From SAR92 clade bacterium H921 (GTDB lineage Bacteria; Pseudomonadota; Gammaproteobacteria; Pseudomonadales; Porticoccaceae), in contig JAOALD010000001.1 in NCBI GenBank assembly GCA_025153755.1, positions 372,001 to 436,000 on the forward strand: a stretch of 64,000 nt of DNA, given 5' to 3'. The notes below the pieces were generated by a model. The model was not told the origin of the DNA. It searched no databases and saw nothing but the letters and a program-made list of their open reading frames with translations. Position numbers and translations under genes: made by a program. Positions 1-8,905 of this stretch are shown here, piece by piece; within the stretch, counting starts at the first letter, position 1, and every line of letters begins with the position of its first letter.

Positions 1-2
1 CA

Positions 3-644
3 GAGAATACCCGCGAAGCGATTTTTGACGCCCTAGCCCGTCGCGAAACCTACGCCACATCGGGCCCGCGCATGGCGGTGCGCGTCTATGCAGGCTGGGG
101 CATTGATGATGCCATTATGCAAGACCGCAACCCGTTTCAATCGTTAATCGCCAACGCGGTGCCCATGGGCAGTGTTCTGCGCGTGCCGGCAAGCCCTGAT
201 GCGGTAAAGCAAAGCTCTCCTGGCTTTATGGTCTGGGCGACCCGCGATCCAATGGATGCCCCATTGCAGCGAGTGCAAATGATCAAGGGCTGGATCGACG
301 CTGAGGGTCAAACTCAGGAAAAGGTTGTCGATATTGCCTGTGCGGATGACTTGGCCGTTGATTCGGCAACCGGGCGCTGTCCCGATAATGGCGCAACCGT
401 TGATCTTGCTAGCTGCAATTTCAGTCCCGGTTCCGGCGCCAATGAGCTGAAAACCCTGTGGCATGACCCTGACTATGATGCGGAGCTAAGTGCCTTTTAT
501 TATGCCCGCGTTTTAATGAACCCGACTTGTCGATGGTCTAGCTATGATGCTATCCGCCTTGGCCGGGAGCCGGACCCTCGAGTACCTGCAACAATCCGCG
601 AGCGGGCATGGACCAGCCCTATCTGGCTTGATCCCGAAGGCTGA
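3..644 (+). CDS. DUF3604 family protein, C-terminal part (5' end outside the window)
   Basis: The reading frame is already open at the left edge, so the gene starts upstream of the window; an internal ATG at 72 is not the start. The residues before it (ENTREAIFDALARRETYATS) match the same stretch of the full-length neighbour at 834-2876, so this is a tandem paralogue. Shared C-terminal features are GWI/GWL after MIKG, the cysteine-containing CPDNGA segment, ELKTLW, FYYARVL and a final AWTSPIW. DUF3604 proteins have a PHP-like metal-dependent hydrolase fold; their substrates are not established. Only the C-terminal third is visible, so metal ligands cannot be checked here. The two copies are clearly diverged, so the duplication is not recent. 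Confidence 0.85.
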   Translation, partial: ENTREAIFDALARRETYATSGPRMAVRVYAGWGIDDAIMQDRNPFQSLIANAVPMGSVLRVPASPDAVKQSSPGFMVWATRDPMDAPLQRVQMIKGWIDAEGQTQEKVVDIACADDLAVDSATGRCPDNGATVDLASCNFSPGSGANELKTLWHDPDYDAELSAFYYARVLMNPTCRWSSYDAIRLGREPDPRVPATIRERAWTSPIWLDPEG

Positions 645-669
645 TAGGACTAACGAATTGATAATGAGC

Positions 670-687
670 TGTCCGATTATGATTCTC
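670..687 (+). promoter_or_regulatory. 18-base motif, copy 1 (candidate AraC-type operator)
   Basis: TGTCCGATTATGATTCTC lies 147 bases upstream of the DUF3604 gene at 834. It differs by one base from the motif at 13226-13243, in the promoter region of the AraC-type regulator, and a third looser copy is at 11678-11695. All three lie between genes, not within them. Binding by the regulator encoded at 12201-13193 is inference. Confidence 0.45.
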
Positions 688-833
688 AAATATGGGCAGG
701 TAACGGCATACTAATTACATCAAAGAACTAGCAGTGTCAGTATTCGCATGAGTGCTGACGCTGACAACTAAGAGTTTTTTTGCCACTACGGTTGCTAATA
801 GCCAAAACTATTTAATAAAAAGAGATAAAACCT

Positions 834-2876
834 ATGATCTTTCGTACCGTACTGATTGCCTTCTGCCTAATGATCGTCGCCTGCTCGGGGGACCAAGCAC
901 AGGAAGATAAGCGGGCACAGGCTCAAGCATACTATCGAACGACCAATACGGTTATTCCTGGGAGTGATGAAATTATAAGGTTTCCAGCATTGCTCGCCCC
1001 CGATCCTAGTCGCCCCAAGCCCAACCTCGATCGTAAGGCCTATTTTGGCGACCTACATGTGCATACAACGCTCTCCTTTGACGCTTCTGCTTTTGGGACA
1101 ACCGCATCACCTGCCGATGCCTATAGGTACGCGCGGGGTGAAGCGATCAGGCACCCTAGTGGCTTTGACGTAAAGCTGGCACAGCCTTTGGATTTTTACG
1201 CGGTTACCGATCATGGGATATTTTTGGGTCTAATCAATGACGCTGAAGACACCAGTACAGCCTTCTCCCAATACGAACTGGCCAAGGAATATCACAATAT
1301 TAACGAGTCGGTCGATGGTGGCCTTTTGGATTTGGCCAAACGCAGTGCGGTGTTTGGCAACTTTATTAGCGACGTGGTGGCTGGTCTTCTCGACGGCACT
1401 ATCGATAACAGCGTCGTCAACAAAATCAGTACATCCGCTTGGTCAAAAACGGTTGAAGCGGCCGACGAGGCTTATGTGCCCGGCACATTCACCACCTTTG
1501 CGGGGTATGAGTTCACCTCATCCACTGCGGAGCGAGAAGCGCTGCATCGCAACGTGATTTTTCGTGGTACCGAACGCTTACCGGCACTGCCCTTCACACG
1601 CTTCAATAGTCTTAACCCCGAAGGCCTGTGGGACTGGATGGACAAGCTGCGTGATCAGGAGATAGAAAGCCTAGCAATACCGCACAATAGCAATGGCTCC
1701 AATGGGGCGATGTTTATGTTCACCGATTGGGAGGGTAAAGCTATTGATCAGGAATACGCTGATCAACGGCTGCGCAATGAACCGCTTGTGGAAATCACTC
1801 AGGTCAAAGGCACGTCAGACACCCACCCCTTGCTGTCAAAAAACGATGAGTGGGCTAACTTTGAAATATTTCCCCTGCGCACCTCTACTAAATTACTCAG
1901 TGACCCGCCGGGTAGCTATGTCAGAAATGCTTGGCAGCGGGGGTTATCTATGGAAGATCGCGGTGCCGGAAATCCCTATAAATTTGGCGTGATTGGTGCC
2001 AGTGATACCCATACAGGCGCAGCCTCACTGGAGGAAGATAATTATTTTGGCAAGATTGGTTCCTTTGACAGCACTGCTGAAAAACGTGGCTCTGTGCCAG
2101 CAAGCTTTCTCTATGGCACATTAGTTAAATTGGCTGCACCGGACATGGTCCAAGAGATAGACGATAAGGTCTACCTTGATTTTTCAGGCTACCATTACTG
2201 GGGTGCGTCTGGTATTGCTGGGGTCTGGGCCGAAGAAAATACTCGTGAAGCGATTTACGACGCACTGCGTCGCAAGGAAACCTTTGCCACCAGCGGCACA
2301 AGAATCAAAGTGCGCTTTTTTGCCAGTTACGATCTTGCTGCCGCAGACTTAACCAGCCCTGACCTGATAAAAAATGCCTACCGCAGTGGTGTCACTATGG
2401 GCGATACCTTGCAAGCTAGTAATGATCGCCAACCCCAGTTTTTGACTTGGGCCGTCGCCGATCCAAACACCGCAAAATTACAGCGCATACAAATTATTAA
2501 AGGCTGGCTTGAAAACGGCGAGCATCGGGAGCAGGTTTACGACGTCGCCTGCGCCGATGGCTTGAGCGTGGACCCACAGACTCATCGCTGCCCGGACAAT
2601 GGTGCACAGGTCAACTTGGCTGACTGCTCAAGAACAGCCAATATTGGCTCAGGGGAGCTTAAAACACTGTGGCAAGACCCTAACTTTATCCCGGGCCAAG
2701 ATGCATTTTACTATGTCCGCGTCCTCGAAAATCCGGTCTGCCGCTGGTCCACTTGGGATGCTATCCGCGCGGGTAAAACACCGCGCTCAGATCTGCCTGC
2801 CACCATTCAAGAGCGCGCATGGTCCTCACCAATTTGGTATAGCGCGACGACTCAACAAAACAACTTTGTGAATTAA
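834..2876 (+). CDS. DUF3604 family lipoprotein (PHP-like hydrolase fold)
   Basis: A 680-residue protein starting with a lipoprotein signal; the lipobox ends in IVAC near residue 17, so an outer-membrane or periplasmic anchored location is likely. PHP-like metal-site motifs are visible: GDLHVHTTLS near residue 75, YAVTDHG near 125, IPHNSN near 285 and GASDTHTG near 390. These are the hallmarks of DUF3604, a family common in marine proteobacteria whose substrate is unknown. It follows a paralogue by 189 bases and precedes the flavin monooxygenase gene by only 7 bases, so it probably heads or belongs to the operon running to about 8.9 kb. A purine-rich AAGAGATAAA precedes the ATG. Function beyond metal-dependent hydrolase is not supportable from sequence. 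Confidence 0.85.
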   Translation: MIFRTVLIAFCLMIVACSGDQAQEDKRAQAQAYYRTTNTVIPGSDEIIRFPALLAPDPSRPKPNLDRKAYFGDLHVHTTLSFDASAFGTTASPADAYRYARGEAIRHPSGFDVKLAQPLDFYAVTDHGIFLGLINDAEDTSTAFSQYELAKEYHNINESVDGGLLDLAKRSAVFGNFISDVVAGLLDGTIDNSVVNKISTSAWSKTVEAADEAYVPGTFTTFAGYEFTSSTAEREALHRNVIFRGTERLPALPFTRFNSLNPEGLWDWMDKLRDQEIESLAIPHNSNGSNGAMFMFTDWEGKAIDQEYADQRLRNEPLVEITQVKGTSDTHPLLSKNDEWANFEIFPLRTSTKLLSDPPGSYVRNAWQRGLSMEDRGAGNPYKFGVIGASDTHTGAASLEEDNYFGKIGSFDSTAEKRGSVPASFLYGTLVKLAAPDMVQEIDDKVYLDFSGYHYWGASGIAGVWAEENTREAIYDALRRKETFATSGTRIKVRFFASYDLAAADLTSPDLIKNAYRSGVTMGDTLQASNDRQPQFLTWAVADPNTAKLQRIQIIKGWLENGEHREQVYDVACADGLSVDPQTHRCPDNGAQVNLADCSRTANIGSGELKTLWQDPNFIPGQDAFYYVRVLENPVCRWSTWDAIRAGKTPRSDLPATIQERAWSSPIWYSATTQQNNFVN

Positions 2877-2883
2877 TAAATCT

Positions 2884-4338
2884 ATGACAAACCACAGTGA
2901 ATCGATAGACGTTTTAATTATTGGTGCCGGTCTGTCGGGCATCGGCGGTGCCTGCCACTTGCGCCGCAACTCCCCTGACCGCAGCTTTATGATTCTCGAA
3001 TCTCGCGAAGCAAGCGGCGGCACCTGGGATTTATTTCGCTACCCCGGCATTCGCTCCGACAGTGACATGTACACATTCGGCTATGGCTTCAAACTCTGGA
3101 GTGACAAATCCTCCATCGCAGACGGTCATAAGATCCTCAGCTATATTCGCGAGGCAGCAGCTGAATACGACGTGGAACAGCATATCCGTTACCAGCATAA
3201 AGTGGTGTCTGCCAGCTGGTCATCGACGCAGAGTCGTTGGTTGGTGACCGCTGAACGAGGTCACACTGGCGAGCGGGTAACCATTAGCTGCAAGTTTATT
3301 TTTAGTTGCAGTGGTTATTACGATTACGAACAGGGTTATACCCCGGAGTTTGCCGGCATAGACAACTTTAAGGGCCAGGTTATTCACGCCCAACACTGGC
3401 CCGAGCAACTGGATTATCAGGGCAAGCACGTTGTAGTTATTGGCAGTGGCGCTACCGCCGTTACCCTGGTTCCCGCTATGTCCCAAGACACCGCCAGTCT
3501 GGTGATGTTGCAGCGCACACCGACCTATATTGCCAGCGTACCTAAAGAGCAGCCCCTTGCCGAGACTCTTCGCAAGTGGTTGCCGGACAGCTGGGTTTTC
3601 CGTTTGATCCGCTGGAAACAGGTGCTGTTTCAGCTTTATCTCTACCAGTTGTCCCGTCGCAATCCACAGCGGCTGCGTAAATATCTGCTTGGTCTAGTCC
3701 GTAAAGAGATGGGGCCAGATTATGATGTCGATACCCACTTTACCCCAGACTATAACCCCTGGGATCAGCGCCTGTGCGGTGTACCTGATGGCGATCTGTT
3801 TGCCGCTATTCGCGAGAACCGTGCCGAGGTGGTAACCGACCATATTGACCAATTCAATAAAGAGGGTATCTACCTCAAATCAGGAAAACAGCTCGATGCC
3901 GACATTGTGGTGCTGGCGACGGGCCTGAACTTAAAGTTTGCCGGCGGTGTCGAGTATAGCGTCGATGGTAAGGTTCTCGATTTTGCCGAGCATTTTATCT
4001 TCAGAGGAATGATGTTTTCTGGATTACCCAATATGGCGTTCACAGTTGGCTACACTAATTCTTCCTGGACTCTCAAAGCTGATCTGACGAGTCAATATGT
4101 GTCGCGACTGCTTAATAAAATGGCACGCCATGGCTATACAACGGTGACGCCGCGTTTGACAGGCGAAGTTGAGGAAATGCCACTGCTGGATTTTGACGCA
4201 GGCTATGTGTTGCGTTCCCGAGAGAGCTTTCCCAAGCAGGGTAATCGGTTGCCATGGAAAAACTATCAGAATTACATTCGAGACTTTATCGGCTTGCGTC
4301 TTGGTCGCCAAAATGATGACGAATTGGAGTTTCGCTGA
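2884..4338 (+). CDS. Flavin-containing monooxygenase, Baeyer-Villiger type
   Basis: A 484-residue cytoplasmic oxidoreductase. An N-terminal FAD-binding Rossmann motif (GAGLSGIGG, residues 14-22), the Baeyer-Villiger fingerprint FKGQVIHAQHWP (about 161-172, fitting FxGxxxHxxxW[P/D]) and a second nucleotide-binding motif (GSGATA, about 187) for NADPH are all present. Such enzymes insert an oxygen atom next to a ketone carbonyl, giving an ester or lactone. The next gene is an alpha/beta hydrolase, which fits ester or lactone opening, and an SDR follows, which could make or remove the ketone. The length is slightly short of the 500-550 residues usual for characterised enzymes, with no obvious missing motif. 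The substrate is unknown. Confidence 0.85.
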   Translation: MTNHSESIDVLIIGAGLSGIGGACHLRRNSPDRSFMILESREASGGTWDLFRYPGIRSDSDMYTFGYGFKLWSDKSSIADGHKILSYIREAAAEYDVEQHIRYQHKVVSASWSSTQSRWLVTAERGHTGERVTISCKFIFSCSGYYDYEQGYTPEFAGIDNFKGQVIHAQHWPEQLDYQGKHVVVIGSGATAVTLVPAMSQDTASLVMLQRTPTYIASVPKEQPLAETLRKWLPDSWVFRLIRWKQVLFQLYLYQLSRRNPQRLRKYLLGLVRKEMGPDYDVDTHFTPDYNPWDQRLCGVPDGDLFAAIRENRAEVVTDHIDQFNKEGIYLKSGKQLDADIVVLATGLNLKFAGGVEYSVDGKVLDFAEHFIFRGMMFSGLPNMAFTVGYTNSSWTLKADLTSQYVSRLLNKMARHGYTTVTPRLTGEVEEMPLLDFDAGYVLRSRESFPKQGNRLPWKNYQNYIRDFIGLRLGRQNDDELEFR

Positions 4339-4399
4339 TGCCGTGCGCCACCGGTAAAAAAGCACAGACGTATAAAATTTCATTATTGAAATATTAATT

Positions 4400-5377
4400 A
4401 TGCTGACCTTGTTTTTGACTCTACTATTTTTTTTGTTGGCTCTTCACGCCTACCGTGAATATTGGCGTCTGCGCACTTTACCGCAGATGTATCACGGCGA
4501 ATTTTCCGGCGAACTGATGAAAGTGGGCAGCACCTATATAGCTCGACGGCCAGCAATCAATGGTTGCTCCCGTTCAATTATTGGCTTCCCCGGTTTTCTC
4601 GAGGATATGCGTTATTTTCAGGATCTTTACAAAGACGATGATGCTGAACTGATTCTGGTTAACAACGCCAATTATCACTGTCCGTTTTTAAAACCGGGAG
4701 TTACTAGTGATGTTAGTAGGCTGGAATGGCCAAAAAATCCCTACTTAACCGGGACTATCGAGCACGATGGTTTTTACCTGAGACTGGTGCTTGAGCGACT
4801 GGTCACTGGCCGTGAAGTTCGTTTACATGGTCATTCTCGCGGCGGGGCCGTGGTGTTAGAAACGGGTCGTCAGAACCCTGCGGTGACCTTGTCAAAGGAG
4901 CGTCGAGTAAGCGCTATTCTGGAGGCCCCGGTGCTGCCGCAGGCGCGCTTATTCGGCAAGAGTTCCGAGCCGCTGACGCATCGTATCCTGTGTTATTTTA
5001 TGCCGATCTTCTTTGGGCGCAGGCGCAATATCAGTACCGAGCGGTTACTCACACTGTCTCTGATGCGCCCCACCAATGCGCTAAAAGCCGAACTCTTGAG
5101 ATCCATCTTTAGTACCACGCGAAGCTATGCCACCTGTGTCATCAATACACAATCCATTGTTGCCTGGCAGAGGAATATGGGGTTAGAGGTCTATGACAAT
5201 TTTCCTTTACTAACCGTCATTGTTGGAGAGCAGGATACGACTTTGGACAACCACAGTATGCTGGCAAGTGCAGAGCAGGGACAGGCACGAAACAGTGGCC
5301 TGAGAATTATCAAGACTGAGCATACCAATCACTTTATTAGCCTCGAGCAGCCGGAGATGATCCGAGCTATTGACTGA
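4400..5377 (+). CDS. Alpha/beta hydrolase with N-terminal hydrophobic anchor
   Basis: A 325-residue protein. The first 20 residues are strongly hydrophobic (leucine/phenylalanine run), suggesting a membrane anchor. The nucleophile elbow GHSRGG (about residues 143-148) fits GxSxG. Near the C-terminus, EHTNHF could hold the catalytic histidine, and GEQDTT the acid, as in typical alpha/beta hydrolases. It sits 61 bases after the Baeyer-Villiger-type monooxygenase, so hydrolysis of that enzyme's ester or lactone product is a reasonable inference. No strong ribosome-binding site is visible before the ATG. The exact substrate and whether it is an esterase, lactonase or lipase cannot be told. Confidence 0.7.
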   Translation: MLTLFLTLLFFLLALHAYREYWRLRTLPQMYHGEFSGELMKVGSTYIARRPAINGCSRSIIGFPGFLEDMRYFQDLYKDDDAELILVNNANYHCPFLKPGVTSDVSRLEWPKNPYLTGTIEHDGFYLRLVLERLVTGREVRLHGHSRGGAVVLETGRQNPAVTLSKERRVSAILEAPVLPQARLFGKSSEPLTHRILCYFMPIFFGRRRNISTERLLTLSLMRPTNALKAELLRSIFSTTRSYATCVINTQSIVAWQRNMGLEVYDNFPLLTVIVGEQDTTLDNHSMLASAEQGQARNSGLRIIKTEHTNHFISLEQPEMIRAID

Positions 5378-5557
5378 TGGGATTAAGCTCAGTGTGCTAG
5401 CTGTGATCCTGGCGACGGCAAAAAATAGCGGTCGAAAAGTTAACAATAGTGATCGACATTCGGCCGAAAATGCTTCCATCCAGTTTTTCGCGATTACTAT
5501 AATCGGTTAGCTTAAAAATGTATCTCTATTGAATCGCGACTAATAAAAGGTCTGTAT

Positions 5558-6355
5558 ATGAAGCGTATTCTTATTACCGGTGCTGCCAGTGGTTTGGGTC
5601 TGGCCATGGCGAAAAAATACGCCAGTGAGGGTTGGGCTGTCTGTGTTGCCGACATTCAAGATGAAGAAGGCCGCAATATTGCCTCCCAGCTAAAGGAGCA
5701 ACATAACAGCGATTGTTTTTTTCAGCATCTAGACATTACAAATGAAGATCAATGGCAGCAACTGGTTAATATCATTTCTAAACGCTGGCTGGGGCTGGAT
5801 GCCTTAATTAACAATGCAGGTGTGGCATCCGGCGGGGCAATCGATAGTTTGCCAGTAAAGGATTTTCAGTGGACAGTTGATATTAATTTAATGGGTGCTG
5901 TTAAAGGCTGTCATTTCTGTGTGCCGCTATTGAAAAAAAGCAAAGGTATGCTAATCAATGTGGCCTCTATGGCAGGCTTAGTAAATATGAGAAGGATGTC
6001 AGCATACAGCGCATCTAAAGCAGGAATAGTGGCGTTGTCAGAGTCGTTGTTAAGTGAATTAGCGCCTTTTGGCGTAACAGTATCTGTTGTATGCCCCGCA
6101 TCTTTTCCTAGTAATCTCTTGAGTACCATCCGCAGTAGTAGTGCTGATGGCGTCAAAGTGGCTGGCAAGCTTATGGCCAGATCACCTGTAAGCGCTGATG
6201 ATATTGCGACCAGAGTTTATAACGATTCAAGGAAAGGCAGGCACATTATTATTCCACATTTCCGCGAAGTAATTTTGTGGAAGCTTAAGCGCTACCTTCC
6301 AGGAATTTATTATATTTTTATGAAAAAACTGGTGCATAAAATTATTAGCCGTTAA
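5558..6355 (+). CDS. Short-chain dehydrogenase/reductase (SDR)
   Basis: A 265-residue classical SDR. It has the cofactor motif TGAASGLG (residues 7-14), NNAG at about 88-91, and the catalytic YSASK with Tyr150 and Lys154. D34 in the ADIQD segment suggests preference for NAD over NADP. It is separated from the upstream hydrolase by 180 bases and from the MFS gene downstream by 33, so it may start its own transcript with the carrier. In context it probably interconverts an alcohol and a ketone that the monooxygenase uses; that is inference. The C-terminal end is basic and aromatic, unusual for a soluble SDR, and might associate with membrane. Confidence 0.8.
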   Translation: MKRILITGAASGLGLAMAKKYASEGWAVCVADIQDEEGRNIASQLKEQHNSDCFFQHLDITNEDQWQQLVNIISKRWLGLDALINNAGVASGGAIDSLPVKDFQWTVDINLMGAVKGCHFCVPLLKKSKGMLINVASMAGLVNMRRMSAYSASKAGIVALSESLLSELAPFGVTVSVVCPASFPSNLLSTIRSSSADGVKVAGKLMARSPVSADDIATRVYNDSRKGRHIIIPHFREVILWKLKRYLPGIYYIFMKKLVHKIISR

Positions 6356-6388
6356 CCGCCCAATCTCATATCTACAGTAGGAACAACC

Positions 6389-7666
6389 ATGAATAATCAG
6401 ATAGGCAGTCAACCGCTGGCGGGGCACCGCACCACTCTCACATTATTATTACTGGTCTACACTCTGTCGATCAGCGATCGGATGATCCTATCGATTCTAT
6501 TTCCGGATATAAAAGCAGAGTTTGGTTTAAGTGATACCCAGCTGGGATTGTTAGGGGGTATTTCATTCGCTCTATTTTACGCCACCGTAGGCCTTCCTAT
6601 TGCACGCCTAGCGGATCAATACAGCCGCAAGCGCATCATTATTATCAGCCTTGTTATCTTCTCTTTGATGACCGCCTTCAGCGGCCTCGCCGCCGGCTTT
6701 ATCAGTCTTCTACTGCTTCGAATCTGTGTCGGAATCGGTGAGGCAGGCGTGAACCCGGCCAGCCAGTCTATCGTTGCTGATTACTTCCCGCCAAAGCGTC
6801 GGGGATTTGCTATGGCCACGTTAATGCTGGGCGGCAGTTTTGGCATGATGCTAGGTTTTGTTGGTGGGGGTTTTATTGCCGAAGCCTACGGCTGGCGCAT
6901 CGCTCTAGTATCCATAGGTCTTCCCGGTCTTTTATTGGCCGCGGTTATGGCTAGATTACTAAAAGAGCCTGGCAGAGGGACCTTTGAGGCCGAGACGCCT
7001 CCACCTCCACCGCCTATACTAACCACTGTGGCGGCTATGTGGGGCAATCCCGCTATGCGACACCTGGTCGCGGGGGCGACAATAGCGGCAATGATGTCTT
7101 ACGGTATCACTCAGTGGTTACCGACCTTTTTCATGCGAACTCATGATCTCAGTCAGTCTGAGACCGGGATGATGATGGCCGGTGTATTCGGCATACTCGG
7201 GGCGGTTGGTGCTCTAGTCGCCGGCAAGTGGTTCGATCGCCTTTCCTTGCGTGGGTTCCAGTACGGCCTGTGGATGCTGACCATAGTTCCGTTCATCTCT
7301 ATGCCGCTGTTTATGTTGGGCCTTTTGGCTGACAACCTGACCATCGCTATGCTGTTCTTTATTATTCCAGCCTTTGCGGCTAATTATTTTATGGGCCCAA
7401 TCTTAGCGATGGTGCAAACACTTTCACCAGTAAACATGCGCGCTGTTTCCTCTGCTATCCAGATGCTGTGTATCAACCTTGTTGGTCTGGGCCTGGGCCC
7501 ATTGCTGGTCGGAATGCTCAGTGATCTGCTGAGCCCCCGATATGGTGATGATGCTCTAGGGGTCGCGCTGGCCTACTTCACAGTTTTGGGCTTCTGGGGT
7601 GCCCTGCATTGCTGGCTTTGTGGCCGAGCCATAGCGAAACAGCAAGCACAGCAGCAAGCTAAATAA
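6389..7666 (+). CDS. MFS transporter
   Basis: A 425-residue protein with about twelve hydrophobic segments in two halves, typical of the major facilitator superfamily. The loop after helix 2 carries the MFS signature-like GLPIARLADQYSRKR (about residues 68-83), and the start of helix 4 region carries RICVGIGEAGVNPAS. A proline-rich linker (ETPPPPPPI, about 201-209) separates the halves. The family resembles proteobacterial carriers near aromatic or organic-acid catabolic genes. It lies 14 bases before the GST-like gene and after the SDR, so it is probably the import or export step of this degradative operon. The substrate is unknown. Confidence 0.8.
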   Translation: MNNQIGSQPLAGHRTTLTLLLLVYTLSISDRMILSILFPDIKAEFGLSDTQLGLLGGISFALFYATVGLPIARLADQYSRKRIIIISLVIFSLMTAFSGLAAGFISLLLLRICVGIGEAGVNPASQSIVADYFPPKRRGFAMATLMLGGSFGMMLGFVGGGFIAEAYGWRIALVSIGLPGLLLAAVMARLLKEPGRGTFEAETPPPPPPILTTVAAMWGNPAMRHLVAGATIAAMMSYGITQWLPTFFMRTHDLSQSETGMMMAGVFGILGAVGALVAGKWFDRLSLRGFQYGLWMLTIVPFISMPLFMLGLLADNLTIAMLFFIIPAFAANYFMGPILAMVQTLSPVNMRAVSSAIQMLCINLVGLGLGPLLVGMLSDLLSPRYGDDALGVALAYFTVLGFWGALHCWLCGRAIAKQQAQQQAK

Positions 7667-7680
7667 GCGAGGAGAAGCCA

Positions 7681-8721
7681 ATGGCATATCGCGAACCGAT
7701 TCAGTTAGTCGGTGGAACGGGATCACCCTACACGCAAAAAATGGTGGCATTGATGCGTTATCGTCGGCTGCCCTATGTGGTGAACTGGGGCATACCAGCA
7801 AAGGTTTGTGATGAGAGGGGCGTGGAGAAACCCAAACCTATTTTCGAGCCGACCTTTTTTTTCGATGAGGACGAAAGCGCCAAGGCGGTTTGTGACTCTA
7901 CCCCAATTATCCGCCGTCTAGAAAATAGCTATAACGGTCGCTCGGTATTGCCTACTGACCCAGCATTGGCGTTTATCGACTACCTGATCGAAGACTTTGC
8001 CGACGAGTGGTGTACTAAATACATGTTCCATTATCGCTGGCATCAAGCGGTAGATGCGGACAATGCCGCCACCCTATTGCCACTGAGTATGAACCCTAGT
8101 ATGCCAAAGGAGAGCCATACAGAATTTAAGCACTGGGTTATGGGTCGTCAGGTCAGCCGCCTTTATGTGGTGGGTTCCAATGAGGCTACGGCAGAGGTAA
8201 TCGACGCGAGCTATCGGCGTTTTCTTACAGCCATGGAAAGCCACTTAGCGAATCAGAAATTTATGCTGGGAAATCGCCCCGCAGCGGGTGACTTCGGCCT
8301 TTACGGCCAGTTGAGTCAGTTGGTCGGGTTTGATCCCACGCCCAGGGCGATTGCCCATGAAGTTTCTCCCCGCACAGTTGCCTGGGTGAATCTTATGTGT
8401 GACCAGAGTGGGCTTGAACCCACAGCGCAAGATTGGCTTAGTCTAGCGCAGCAGCCTGAGAGTTTGCGCAGCCTAATGAAAGAGATCGGTCGTATGTATG
8501 CTCCCGCGCAACTGGCCAACGCCCGTGCCGTTCGGATCGGCGACAAGACCTGGACTGCTGAGATAGATGGCGTAATCTGGACTCAGCAGACCTTCCCTTA
8601 CCAGGCCAAATGTATGCGTTGGACCAATGAGCGCTATCGGACTCTCAGTGATGTAGACCAAGCTAACGTTGACACCCTGCTTAAGGGTACGGGTGTTGAG
8701 GCCATGCTGTCGTCAGACTAA
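7681..8721 (+). CDS. Glutathione S-transferase-like protein
   Basis: A 346-residue protein with an N-terminal thioredoxin-like GST domain: the segment GGTGSPYTQKMVALMRYRR has the SPYxxK arrangement of bacterial GSTs, and a C-terminal helical domain follows (AGDFGLYGQL near residue 200). It is longer than usual GSTs (about 200-240 residues); the extra 80-100 C-terminal residues have no recognised domain. GAGGAG eight bases before the ATG is a good ribosome-binding site. It is placed directly after the MFS carrier and just before a second, broken GST gene, so glutathione chemistry was probably part of this pathway. Catalytic activity is inferred, not visible. Confidence 0.75.
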   Translation: MAYREPIQLVGGTGSPYTQKMVALMRYRRLPYVVNWGIPAKVCDERGVEKPKPIFEPTFFFDEDESAKAVCDSTPIIRRLENSYNGRSVLPTDPALAFIDYLIEDFADEWCTKYMFHYRWHQAVDADNAATLLPLSMNPSMPKESHTEFKHWVMGRQVSRLYVVGSNEATAEVIDASYRRFLTAMESHLANQKFMLGNRPAAGDFGLYGQLSQLVGFDPTPRAIAHEVSPRTVAWVNLMCDQSGLEPTAQDWLSLAQQPESLRSLMKEIGRMYAPAQLANARAVRIGDKTWTAEIDGVIWTQQTFPYQAKCMRWTNERYRTLSDVDQANVDTLLKGTGVEAMLSSD

Positions 8722-8764
8722 GCCGCCACAACAATATTCAAATAATATAGGGATAAGGAAAAAG

Positions 8765-8905
8765 ATGATGCAAAATAAAATCGAACTCTTTGGCTGGAGG
8801 GTTTCACCATACACGGAGAAGATCGAAGTTTATCTTAAACATAAAGGCCTTATTTTCCATATGAACCATTTGGAGCGGCAACCTCAACACTTGTGGCTGG
8901 ATTAA
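8765..8905 (+). pseudogene. Truncated second GST gene (N-terminal fragment)
   Basis: A 46-residue frame begins with IELFGWRVSPYTEKIEVYLK, the first strand and helix of a GST domain, and then ends at a stop after HLWLD. GSTs need about 200 residues, so this is a fragment. A ribosome-binding site (GGGATAAGGA) is intact before the ATG. Its 3' end overlaps by 56 bases the convergent lipoprotein gene at 8850-9662. The arrangement suggests that the rest of the gene was replaced when that convergent segment was joined here. Confidence 0.6.
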
